DNA of 12,907 nucleotides from Bacteroidota bacterium (GTDB lineage: Bacteria; Bacteroidota; Bacteroidia; Flavobacteriales_F; PHOS-HE28): assembly GCA_023430325.1 (NCBI GenBank), contig JAEZAU010000135.1, positions 1-12,907 of the forward strand. Direction: 5' to 3'. The notes beneath the pieces are model-generated. The model ran no database searches, was not told the DNA's origin, and was given only the letters and a program-made list of their open reading frames with translations. This document shows, one piece after another, positions 1-6,889 of the stretch (the stretch's first letter is position 1; each line of letters starts with the position of its first letter). The translations under genes were made by a program, and so were the position numbers.

Positions 1-707
1 GGATCCAGATCGAAAAGCTCCACGAAATGTGTTCCCCAACAGGCCAAAGCGAGCTTCGATCCATCTGCAGAGATCTTCATTTGTCCAACACCGTCGTATG
101 GCGCGAACGCCTGCCCCACGTTCGAGATCACCGGGGTGGAGCTGATGCCTGCGTTGGTCACGAGAAATGCCTGGAAGGCATCACCCAGATCGGAATGGGA
201 GATGACCCAGTGACCGGCACCATTCCCATGGCGTGTACCGGCCAACTTTTCAGAATTCCCCTGCAACAGGATCTCGTTCTTGACCGTCACATCCCCATAG
301 CCACCGTTCAATGACATGTCCACGATGGAGAAGCTCAAATTCTTGGTCGATGTCCAGATGTCCTCGGCCGAAATGATGTAATAGTTGCCGGTGGTCCCGA
401 TCGGAACGATCAGTGCGGATTGGGTGGAGGAAGCTCCGCCATCCAGATCGAAACCGTTCGGCATCTGTTGGTGATCTCTGTCCCAGACCGTCATTCCATC
501 CGTGTAGAACAACAATGCTCCGGCAGGGTCGCTGGCCACAGCACAACCTTCACTGGTGCTTACCTGGCCATCCAGCAGAGCTACGGGCACACCCTGGTTG
601 AAATCAATGCCTGCATGCTCACCGAAATACCAGATGTTGTTCTCGCCCTGGGCAATTGCATGGGCACAGAGAAGAAATAGTATCGAATAGCCACCTGCTC
701 GGATCAT
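1..707 (-). CDS. Secreted beta-propeller-like surface protein, N-terminal part (C-terminus outside window)
   Basis: The minus-strand frame from the ATG at 707-705 stays open for 235 codons to the window edge, so the gene is truncated by the window and not broken. Residues 1-19 form a signal peptide (hydrophobic SILFLLCAHAIA, likely cleavage before Q20). The mature part starts NIWYFGEHAGIDFN, followed by VSTSEGCAVASD, LLFYTDGMTVWDRDH and SSTQSALIVP. This pattern is typical of large Bacteroidota surface proteins with an N-terminal propeller-like module, which usually end in a T9SS sorting domain. That C-terminal domain cannot be seen here and is inferred. No enzymatic motif is visible and the function is unknown. 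The gene is divergent from the MuiA-family gene, with about 130 bp between the two starts. Confidence 0.85.
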   Translation of the reverse strand, partial: MIRAGGYSILFLLCAHAIAQGENNIWYFGEHAGIDFNQGVPVALLDGQVSTSEGCAVASDPAGALLFYTDGMTVWDRDHQQMPNGFDLDGGASSTQSALIVPIGTTGNYYIISAEDIWTSTKNLSFSIVDMSLNGGYGDVTVKNEILLQGNSEKLAGTRHGNGAGHWVISHSDLGDAFQAFLVTNAGISSTPVISNVGQAFAPYDGVGQMKISADGSKLALACWGTHFVELFDLD

Positions 708-764
708 GAGATGAAGATGTTGTTTTCCAGCTATCGTAGGCACAGGTCCCGGCGGGGAGAGATC

Positions 765-794
765 CAAATATGCGGAATGTTCCTTTAGATCGAA
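765..794 (-). promoter_or_regulatory. Possible Bacteroidota-type promoter for the leftward surface-protein gene
   Basis: On the minus strand, CATATTTG (772-765) differs by one base from the Bacteroidota -7 consensus TAnnTTTG. It is preceded after 18 bases by TTCG (794-791), one base off the -33 TTTG element. The spacing fits, and the start codon lies about 58 bases downstream. Both boxes carry a mismatch, so this is a weak match by eye. The divergent MuiA-family gene must have its own promoter in the same 129-bp gap. CACCTTTG at 802-809 on the plus strand is a similar one-mismatch -7 candidate but has no convincing -33 partner. Confidence 0.25.
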
Positions 795-836
795 CCTTCC
801 GCACCTTTGCGGGTACAGCGTTCCAGATCGAAGAAC

Positions 837-2441
837 ATGCGCCTCACATTCCTGATGATCACCCTGGTGATCGCCCATTCTCTTTTTTCAGCCGATAAGA
901 CCATCACCAGCAAGCCTTCCGAAGTGAAGGTCTTCCTCAGTGGAGCCCAGGTGTTACGCACCGGATCTTCCACCATTCCTGCAGGCACATCGGTCATTGA
1001 ATTCACCGGGCTGCCGCAAGGCCTCGATCCAATGAGCATCCAGATCAACGGAAAAGGCGGCTTCACCATCATGAGCGTGGAACATCGCATCGACCACCTC
1101 ACCGAAAGCCCGAAGAAGAAGGAGATCGAGACGCTACAGGATCGGATCAAGGCTTTGGAACAGGAGATCGCCCGAGAAAAAGCATTGCAACAGGTATGGG
1201 AACAGGAAGAACAACTCCTGCTGAAGAACACATCCATCGGCGGTCAGCAGAACGGCGTTACTGCCGCGCAACTGCAGGCGGTGAACGATTACGTGCGTGA
1301 ACGGTTGAAGGCCGCGAAAGCAGGTTGGTTGCAGCAACAGACCAAGCTGAACGACCTGAACGAAGAATTGAACAAATTGCGCCAGCAGATGCAGGTATTC
1401 CACAACGAAGCACCGCGCCCCACCAGCGTGGTGACCGTTGAAGTCTCCTCCCAAGCCGAAGTGAGCGCGAGCTTCACCATCAGCTATTTCGTCGGCAATG
1501 CAGGCTGGCAACCCGCGTACGATCTGCGCGCCACGGATACAGCAAAGCCGATCGAACTGTTGATGAAGGCGCAGGTCACCAACAACACCGGTGAGGATTG
1601 GAACAAGGTGGACCTCAGCCTCAGCAGCGGCAACCCCACGCTCGGCGGATCGATGCCGCCCTTGCATCCGTGGACGTTATATACATACCGCTTGCAGGAG
1701 ATGTCGGTGAAAAGACCTGTCAGGACGCAAAGTGACTATCCTTCCGCAGTCGCTGAAAGTGCCAAGGGAGAAGCAGCCGGTTACGAAGACATGGATGCAC
1801 AAGCATTCGTACCCACCACCGTGGATCAGCGCACCACCACATTCGAGTTCAAGATCACCACACCTTTTTCCATTCCCAGCGATGGCCGCCCGCACATGGT
1901 CGGCGTGAAACAGCACACCGTGCCTGCCACCTACCAGCATTACGTAACGCCCAAGCTGGACAAGGACGCTTTCCTCTACGCGCGCACAACAGGCTGGGAA
2001 GATCTCGATCTGCTACCCGGCAACGCGAACATCTTCTTCGAAGGAACATATGTAGGCCAGACGCACCTCGACCTCAGCGTGCCGCGCGATACGCTGGAGA
2101 TATCATTGGGCCGGGACAAGGGCGTGGTGGTGGAGCGTGTGAAGCGCAAGAAGACCGATGAAAAAGGAACGCTGGGATCGAAACGAACGATCACCGTTGG
2201 CTGGGACATCACCGCACGCAACACCAAGAACGTACCCGTGGACCTTGAGATCCGCGACCAATATCCGCTCAGCCCGCAGAGCGAGATCGAAGTTAAGTTG
2301 GAAGAGAAAGGCGATGCCATAGTGGATGAACAGAAAGGCATGCTCAAGTGGCGAATGCAACTCCCACCGAAAGGTTCCAAAAAAGTCGGTTTCGCGTATA
2401 GCGTGAAGCATCCGAAGGACATGCCGATCATGGTGGAGTGA
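837..2441 (+). CDS. MuiA-family exported protein (DUF4140/DUF4139 domains)
   Basis: This is a 534-residue protein of the mucoidy-inhibitor MuiA / DUF4139 family. The biochemical role of the family is not established; members are exported and the name comes from a mucoidy phenotype. The ATG at 837 is preferred over an upstream in-frame TTG at 807 because it places the signal peptide (MRLTFLMITLVIAHSLFSA) at the very N-terminus. Residues about 20-90 match the DUF4140 part (VKVFLSGAQVLRTG, IEFTGLPQGLDP). Residues about 91-187 are a charged Gln/Glu-rich coiled coil in two arms. DUF4139 covers about 210-530, with NAGWQPAYDLRA, TNNTGEDWNKVDLSLSSGNP, PKLDKDAFLYA and the closing KVGFAYSVKHPKD. The length is normal and the gene looks intact. 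It stands alone: divergent on the left, with a repeat-rich gap on the right. Confidence 0.9.
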   Translation: MRLTFLMITLVIAHSLFSADKTITSKPSEVKVFLSGAQVLRTGSSTIPAGTSVIEFTGLPQGLDPMSIQINGKGGFTIMSVEHRIDHLTESPKKKEIETLQDRIKALEQEIAREKALQQVWEQEEQLLLKNTSIGGQQNGVTAAQLQAVNDYVRERLKAAKAGWLQQQTKLNDLNEELNKLRQQMQVFHNEAPRPTSVVTVEVSSQAEVSASFTISYFVGNAGWQPAYDLRATDTAKPIELLMKAQVTNNTGEDWNKVDLSLSSGNPTLGGSMPPLHPWTLYTYRLQEMSVKRPVRTQSDYPSAVAESAKGEAAGYEDMDAQAFVPTTVDQRTTTFEFKITTPFSIPSDGRPHMVGVKQHTVPATYQHYVTPKLDKDAFLYARTTGWEDLDLLPGNANIFFEGTYVGQTHLDLSVPRDTLEISLGRDKGVVVERVKRKKTDEKGTLGSKRTITVGWDITARNTKNVPVDLEIRDQYPLSPQSEIEVKLEEKGDAIVDEQKGMLKWRMQLPPKGSKKVGFAYSVKHPKDMPIMVE

Positions 2442-2449
2442 ATGCTTGG

Positions 2450-2545
2450 GGCGAATTCCCGGCAGGGCGCGTCTGCGCCTGCAAGTCCTCGGCCGTCAAA
2501 AGCACGGCCTGCGGGCTTTCCGGCTCCGCCGCTTACGCAGATCCG
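2450..2545. repeat. GC-rich intergenic sequence, candidate dispersed repeat
   Basis: This stretch directly after the MuiA-family stop codon is much more GC-rich than its surroundings and has several short inverted pairs, for example GGCCG/CGGCC around 2500-2518. It resembles, from memory, GC-rich intergenic elements that recur in some Bacteroidota genomes. There is only one copy in this window, so the repeat status cannot be proven here. Open frames crossing it show no protein-like composition on either strand. Confidence 0.3.
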
Positions 2546-2565
2546 ACAAACCAATGGAAACGTAA

Positions 2566-2602
2566 GGACACATATGGATACAGGCAGCTTCCATATGTGT
2601 CC
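2566..2602. repeat. Perfect 13-bp inverted repeat (long hairpin)
   Basis: GGACACATATGGA at 2566-2578 is the exact reverse complement of 2590-2602, separated by an 11-base loop (2579-2589). The stem is perfect and stronger than any other palindrome I saw in the window. No T-run follows on the plus strand and only a weak T-rich stretch follows on the minus strand, so a classical intrinsic terminator is not clear. The position, about 125 bp after the MuiA-family stop codon, would still allow a role in transcript ending or 3' stability. A further GTGTCCA copy lies just outside at 2607-2613. Confidence 0.75.
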
Positions 2603-2659
2603 AAGCGTGTCCATACTCGTTGCCAATTCCAGAACGATGATCACCTGGCATTGCGCGAG

Positions 2660-2781
2660 CGTGTTAGGGACATGAGCGGAAACCCCGGAGCCTCACCCCC
2701 TTTCCCCCTCTCCGAAAGAGAGGGGAGACCTTCGCAGCGAGGAGTTGCAGCGGTTGGCCCGACCCGCAGGGGAACGCCCAA
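2660..2781. repeat. Candidate dispersed intergenic repeat with an internal hairpin segment
   Basis: The left part (around 2661-2686, GTTAGGGACATGAGCGGAAA and following CCCCGG) and the right part (about 2731-2780, GCAGCGAGGAGTTGCAGCGG then CCCGACCC and GGGGAACGCCC) resemble the two halves of an intergenic element that I recall recurring in Bacteroidota genomes. That identification is from memory and untested. A different pyrimidine-rich segment with a hairpin (about 2689-2730) sits between the halves, as if one element were nested in another. The element ends about 30 bp before the next gene's ATG, so it may lie within that gene's promoter or leader. Confidence 0.4.
2705..2725. repeat. Perfect 8-bp hairpin CCCCTCTC/GAGAGGGG
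   Basis: The left arm is 2705-2712 and the right arm 2718-2725, with a five-base loop CGAAA. The stem is GC-rich and would be stable as RNA or single-stranded DNA. No T-run follows on either strand, so it is unlikely to be an ordinary intrinsic terminator. With the surrounding pyrimidine-rich tract it looks like a REP-type palindromic element lying inside the larger repeat candidate. Confidence 0.6.
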
Positions 2782-2811
2782 ATAGCATTGAACTCAACGA
2801 ACTTTGTAACC

Positions 2812-3702
2812 ATGTTCAAGTTCCTGGCTCCGCTGCTGATGATCCTCGCGATCAATGTGACCGCGCAGGGACCGCTTACCGGGGAGATAGTCTACAAGCA
2901 ACTTGGCGTCACGTTCACCGTGCCCGATGGCTGGGTGGCGCAGGAAGGCGATGGCGTCATTTTCATGGGCAATGAGAAAGTGCCCGGCCTCATTCTTATG
3001 AGCGTGCATGAAAGCGCCGACATGGCCGATATGAAGATGAACCTGCAGGCGGGTTTTTCCGAGGACGGCATGGAGCTTTTCGCAAACGGCGCTGCGAAGG
3101 AACTGCGGGCCGATGCGGCGCAGATGGAATACACCGGAAAGATCGAAGAACAAGCTGCGAAAGGTCTTGGTCTTGCGCTCTTGAACCCGTATGGCAATGG
3201 CGTTGCCATAATAGCGCTCTCATTGGAAAATGTCTGGAGCACCGATCTGTCGGGCGCCGCGATGAAATTGATGGAAAGCGTTCGCTTCAACAAAGTGAAA
3301 TATGAAGGCCCGTCGATCGAACACTGGAAGAAACACCTGACCAACGTGCGGCTCACACGGATAGAGAGCTATTCATCTCCCGCTGCGAGCGATGCAGGTG
3401 CCGGCGGCGGTTACAGCAGCAGGCAACAGATCGATCTGTGTGGCGATCGGTTCCACATGACGGGAAGCAGCTCCGTTTCCGTGGATGCGCCAGGCGCTTC
3501 AGGCCATTCCGGCGGCACACTGGATGCGGAAGGAACATGGTCGGTGTTGGAGGACAGGAGCGGCAGACCTGTTCTGGTCCTATCGCACAGCGATGGCAAC
3601 CGTACCGAGTACGATCTGGAGGAACAGGAAGGAAAGGTCTATCTCGATGGCAGCCGGTGGTTCCGCACATGGGAAGGCGATCACGCGCCGGATTGCGAAT
3701 GA
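2812..3702 (+). CDS. Secreted two-domain protein of unknown function
   Basis: This is a 296-residue exported protein. The ATG at 2812 is chosen over an in-frame TTG at 2788 because the signal peptide MFKFLAPLLMILAINVTA then starts at residue 1, with cleavage before Q19. Residues about 25-165 (YKQLGVTFTVPDGWVAQEGD, then alternating strands and helices ending in MKLMESVRF) look like the PsbP/DUF1795-type fold common in secreted bacterial proteins. A linker follows. Residues about 205-285 form a second beta-rich domain (QIDLCGDRFHMTG, GTWSVLEDRSGRPVLVLSHS, GKVYLDGSRWFRTW) of a kind I associate with uncharacterised secreted proteins. The Cys in DLCGD and the Cys near the C-terminus (PDCE) could form a disulphide. 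There is no T9SS sorting domain. The gene follows the repeat-rich gap and no partner gene suggests a function. Confidence 0.8.
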   Translation: MFKFLAPLLMILAINVTAQGPLTGEIVYKQLGVTFTVPDGWVAQEGDGVIFMGNEKVPGLILMSVHESADMADMKMNLQAGFSEDGMELFANGAAKELRADAAQMEYTGKIEEQAAKGLGLALLNPYGNGVAIIALSLENVWSTDLSGAAMKLMESVRFNKVKYEGPSIEHWKKHLTNVRLTRIESYSSPAASDAGAGGGYSSRQQIDLCGDRFHMTGSSSVSVDAPGASGHSGGTLDAEGTWSVLEDRSGRPVLVLSHSDGNRTEYDLEEQEGKVYLDGSRWFRTWEGDHAPDCE

Positions 3703-3890
3703 CGATCATCAGTACTTCATTCGAGATCGGCTGGGATGAATGGAGTACGGTCCATCAACCTCGCTGATCGCAGCACTTACCGCTTCTTTATCGTTTCATG
3801 CCGTTCCTCTTCGCACGCGTAGATCGGCCTTTTCTGCACATGCTTCGGAGCACGGAGCTTTTCAAATTGGCCGATCCAAACTCCGCACCC

Positions 3891-4907
3891 ATGATCCATC
3901 GGTACGCACTCCTGATCTTCCTATTCATTCAAGCTTCGCTACACGCACAGGACCTGCAACCTTCGGATGTTGTTCCGATCGTTGGTGATACGTTCCGCAT
4001 CCTGAGTGTCGATAATGATCAAGCTGTCATTCCTGCACCTGGTGGCGTAGGACAGTTCTGGGACCACAGCGACATCAACATCAACACGCAGGCGAGCCTT
4101 TTTTATGAGCGCATCGATCCGTTGACCGCTCCGGAGATCAATGTATATCCGCTCGCGGAGAACGTTGTGCGAGTGATGCTGAACGATGATCCGACCTACA
4201 TCATCCATGATTACTATTTCGTGACCGGCTCGGGAATAGAGGAGATCGCTTCACATGGTCCAGTGCTCACCTATGAGAACGATGATCCGGAATTATGGCG
4301 CGCGGCACCGATCTCTCTAGGCGACACCATTGAGGATACTTTCTGCTTCACCTCGAACGGACTTGGGGTCTCGTATCATTTCTGTGGGGAGAAATGGATC
4401 ACGCTGGATGGAGAAGGCACGCTCATTCTGCCATTTGGAAGTCACCCCAACACGATCCGTACGCGAAGCTTCACGTGGACCGTGGAGGATGGATCGCCGG
4501 CCGACACATCTTACACGATCACCTATTCCTGGTGGGTGGAAGGCGTGCGCTGGCCGGTGCTTCACTACAACCGCTACATCCCTTTCAGCGGCAGCGAGTC
4601 AGTGACGGTCACGATAATGGAGAACATTCCAACGGTCGGTATCGCCGAACATGAGTTGCTGGGATCCACTGTACGCCCGACCGTCTTCACCGATGTGGTA
4701 TCGATCGATCTCGAAGAGCCACTTAAGACCGCAGCGACATTGCATGTGATCTCCTTGGATGGACGTCTGTTGCACTCCAGCACCATCCCAGGTGGTTCCA
4801 TCCGTCAACAGATCGATCTATCATCCATGCCGCCTGGATCGTTGGTGATGACCTTGGAATGCGAGGGCTTGATCGCTACACATCGTCTTGTGCATCTGCG
4901 TGAATGA
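3891..4907 (+). CDS. Secreted protein with probable T9SS type A sorting domain
   Basis: This is a 338-residue protein. The frame is open further upstream (from 3798), but only the ATG at 3891 puts a signal peptide at the N-terminus (MIHRYALLIFLFIQASLHA, cleavage before Q20). Residues about 20-250 are rich in beta-strands, Asp and aromatic residues, without a catalytic motif I recognise. The last 80-85 residues follow the type A T9SS pattern: a strand (FTDVVSIDL), then LHVISLDGRLLHSSTIPGG, IDLSSMPPGSLVMTLECEG and a basic HRLVHLRE end. This predicts export through the outer membrane by T9SS, with surface attachment or release. The sorting domain lacks the usual clear PNP start, so the type A call is probable and not certain. 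The 188 bp upstream of the start hold no gene. The next gene begins 52 bp downstream and may be co-transcribed. Confidence 0.8.
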   Translation: MIHRYALLIFLFIQASLHAQDLQPSDVVPIVGDTFRILSVDNDQAVIPAPGGVGQFWDHSDININTQASLFYERIDPLTAPEINVYPLAENVVRVMLNDDPTYIIHDYYFVTGSGIEEIASHGPVLTYENDDPELWRAAPISLGDTIEDTFCFTSNGLGVSYHFCGEKWITLDGEGTLILPFGSHPNTIRTRSFTWTVEDGSPADTSYTITYSWWVEGVRWPVLHYNRYIPFSGSESVTVTIMENIPTVGIAEHELLGSTVRPTVFTDVVSIDLEEPLKTAATLHVISLDGRLLHSSTIPGGSIRQQIDLSSMPPGSLVMTLECEGLIATHRLVHLRE

Positions 4908-4959
4908 ATTAGCCTTTCCTGCACGATCTCGCACGGATGGAGAGCTCGATCTTCGATCC

Positions 4960-5829
4960 ATGCGAGATGGATGCATTTGGTTGACGCTGACCTTGCTCTT
5001 GGTCAACACGGTGGCCGCGCAACAGGAAGAGATACTTCTTCAGGAAGCGGGTGTGGAGAACGCTTATCCACGCCTCTTCAATGACGGGAAGCGGATCCTT
5101 TACCAGAGCAACCGATCGGGAAACTGGCAATTGTACATTCTCGACATCGCAACGGAACAAAGCACGCGTATCACCAACGATAAATTCAACAACAACTTTC
5201 CCGATCTCTCCGCAGACAATGAATGGGTGGCTTTCGTAAGCGATCGCGATGGCAATGAAGAGATCTACATCATGCGTATCGATGGATCGGAATTGAAACG
5301 GTTGACGGATGATAAAAGCCGCGACATCCATCCATATTTCAGTCCCGATGGATCGAACATCCTCTTCAACAGCACGCGCGGGAATGGTTCCTTCGATGTA
5401 TTCCGGATCGATCGCGCCACAGGGAACATCGATCGGATAACGGATACGGCCATGGATGAGACCTGCGCCCGCTACTCACCTGACATGAAGAAGATCGTGA
5501 TGTTGCAGAACGGGATATCGCAGGATGATGTAGTTGTGCTTGACCGCTCCACTGGTCTGATCGAAAATGTGACGAGGACGCCGAAAGTGCGCGACGGCTG
5601 GCCGATGTACAGTGCCGATGGAAGATGGATCTATTACAGCACCATGATCAATGGCCGGCATTCGATCCATCGCTTACGGCCTGATGGTTCAGGTGATGAG
5701 ACGATGACAACTGCGGCACCCGGTGAAGAAGATGGCCGCGCATTCATCGGTAATGATGGCCGCACGTTGATCTACAACAAGCGCAGGAACGGTGCGATCG
5801 ATATCCGCCGGATCATGCTGGATCGTTGA
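4960..5829 (+). CDS. TolB-like beta-propeller, periplasmic or secreted
   Basis: This is a 289-residue protein. An in-frame ATG at 4888 would overlap the previous gene and bury the leader, while the ATG at 4960 starts a normal signal peptide (MRDGCIWLTLTLLLVNTVAA, cleavage before Q21). The mature protein is a series of about six roughly 42-residue blades of the WD40-like/PD40 type, with the hallmark [FY]xSxDGxxIxFxSxRxGxxxIY pattern: GKRILYQSNRSGNWQLYI, EWVAFVSDRDGNEEIYIM, PYFSPDGSNILFNSTRGN and MYSADGRWIYYSTMINGRH. This matches the C-terminal propeller of TolB, but the TolB N-terminal domain and a tol-pal neighbourhood are both absent, so it should not be named tolB. It is probably a binding or scaffold protein. 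No sorting domain is visible at the C-terminus. Confidence 0.88.
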   Translation: MRDGCIWLTLTLLLVNTVAAQQEEILLQEAGVENAYPRLFNDGKRILYQSNRSGNWQLYILDIATEQSTRITNDKFNNNFPDLSADNEWVAFVSDRDGNEEIYIMRIDGSELKRLTDDKSRDIHPYFSPDGSNILFNSTRGNGSFDVFRIDRATGNIDRITDTAMDETCARYSPDMKKIVMLQNGISQDDVVVLDRSTGLIENVTRTPKVRDGWPMYSADGRWIYYSTMINGRHSIHRLRPDGSGDETMTTAAPGEEDGRAFIGNDGRTLIYNKRRNGAIDIRRIMLDR

Positions 5830-5894
5830 TGTACCACTGCTTCAGCGAGAGTTGCCGTTCATCATTTCCCGATCGAAAGGAAAGCCGGTTCTCC

Positions 5895-5902
5895 TAGCTT
5901 TG
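5895..5902 (+). promoter_or_regulatory. Perfect match to the Bacteroidota -7 promoter element (TAGCTTTG)
   Basis: TAGCTTTG fits the TAnnTTTG -7 consensus exactly and lies in the short gap before the AraC-family gene. I see no -33 TTG at the usual 17-23 base spacing; the nearest T-rich triplet is 27 bases upstream. Transcription from here would start near 5908. That would make the ATG at 5912 almost leaderless, or give an 85-base leader to the alternative ATG at 5993. An eight-base match can occur by chance. Confidence 0.25.
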
Positions 5903-5911
5903 GGAGGCACC

Positions 5912-6841
5912 ATGGCTTCCCGCTGCCCCTATTGCGAAAGCGCCCACTCGCTCCTTTTGGGGAACGTGTTCTGCTCGCGGAACCATCCGGATATGAAGAG
6001 CCTGGAAAGCGGAACGCTCTTCATCCGATCGAAGAAGTTGGAGGAGACCGCCGATCATGTTTCACGACTTTCGATCCGCATGATGATCAAGGGGAGCCAA
6101 TGGTACAATGTAGGTGGAGTGGATCGCGTGGTGCATGAGAACAATTTCCTGGTAGTGGATCAAGGGCAGCATTATCGCACTGCGTTCCAAAGCAATGATC
6201 GGGACCAATTCGAGATGGCCGTGGTCGCGTTCAAACCAGGCATGGCCGGGGATGTCTGGCGATCGATGACCTCTCCGGATGACAAATTGCTTGATGATCC
6301 CTACCGGCCCACGGATGGCATCGCCTTCATGGAACATACGCACCGCAAGGATCCGTTGGTGCATTCGATCTTCCACCGGTTGAACGCGATGGCCAAAAGC
6401 GGGATGATCGCTGAAAAGGAAGATGTCTTCGAGTTGCATGATCGGCTGATGGAACACCTGATCAAGTTGCAGATGAACATCGGCCGGCGCAGCGAGAGCA
6501 TCAATGCACTTCGTCGTTCCACCCGTCTGGAGATCTGGCGGAGGTTGAACCGTGCGCGCGATCTGATGGAAGCCTGCCCGGAGCGATCGCTCACACTGCC
6601 GGAACTTTCATCCGTGGCATGCCTTTCCGAACATCATTTCAAAAGGCTCTTCAAGCAGGCCTTCGGGCAGCCACCGCACAAGTATCTCGTGATGCTGCGG
6701 ATGAACAAAGCGAAGGAACTATTGACACAACGATGTAGCGTCACCGCAGTTTCGTCGCAAGTGGGCTACACCGATCTGAGCGCTTTCGTCCGTGCCTACC
6801 GGCAGTTCCACGGCATTACGCCAGGTATCGACCGCGATTAG
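5912..6841 (+). CDS. AraC-family transcriptional regulator
   Basis: This is a 309-residue cytoplasmic DNA-binding protein. The N-terminal part is a cupin-like sensor with the pattern LSIRMMIKGSQWYNVGG, FLVVDQGQHYRTAF and FEMAVVAFKPG. The C-terminal 100 residues carry the two AraC helix-turn-helix motifs: LTLPELSSVACLSEHHFKRLFKQAFG and the second around VTAVSSQVGYTDLSAFVRAYRQFHGITPG. The start is uncertain. The frame is open from 5792, inside the previous gene. G+C at third codon positions rises downstream of 5912 (20 of 26 codons, against 15 of 27 just upstream), which favours 5912, while family resemblance would also allow 5993 (282 residues). The 5912 form adds a CPYC...CSRNH segment. The ligand is unknown. 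It lies 48 bp upstream of the hydrolase/DUF885 pair on the same strand and may regulate it. Confidence 0.92.
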   Translation: MASRCPYCESAHSLLLGNVFCSRNHPDMKSLESGTLFIRSKKLEETADHVSRLSIRMMIKGSQWYNVGGVDRVVHENNFLVVDQGQHYRTAFQSNDRDQFEMAVVAFKPGMAGDVWRSMTSPDDKLLDDPYRPTDGIAFMEHTHRKDPLVHSIFHRLNAMAKSGMIAEKEDVFELHDRLMEHLIKLQMNIGRRSESINALRRSTRLEIWRRLNRARDLMEACPERSLTLPELSSVACLSEHHFKRLFKQAFGQPPHKYLVMLRMNKAKELLTQRCSVTAVSSQVGYTDLSAFVRAYRQFHGITPGIDRD

Positions 6842-6889
6842 CCTTTTCCGCATAGCACGGAACCGTTCATCACTCCCAACTTCGCGAAC

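Noticed and set aside
1134..1667. 177-codon minus-strand open frame
   Set aside because: It is antisense shadow of the coiled-coil and DUF4139 coding region, with a His/Leu/Val-rich low-complexity translation.
1976..2644. 222-codon minus-strand open frame across the MuiA-family 3' end and the following gap
   Set aside because: It is antisense to a well-supported family protein, starts inside the GC-rich gap and has a Ser/Arg/Cys-rich composition without family motifs.
2438..2785. 115-codon plus-strand open frame in the gap after the MuiA-family gene
   Set aside because: It runs through the hairpins and repeat-like blocks, overlaps the upstream stop codon, and its translation has no protein-like pattern.
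2892..3356. 154-codon minus-strand open frame
   Set aside because: It is antisense to the secreted two-domain protein; the composition is Ser/Pro/Arg-rich with no motif.
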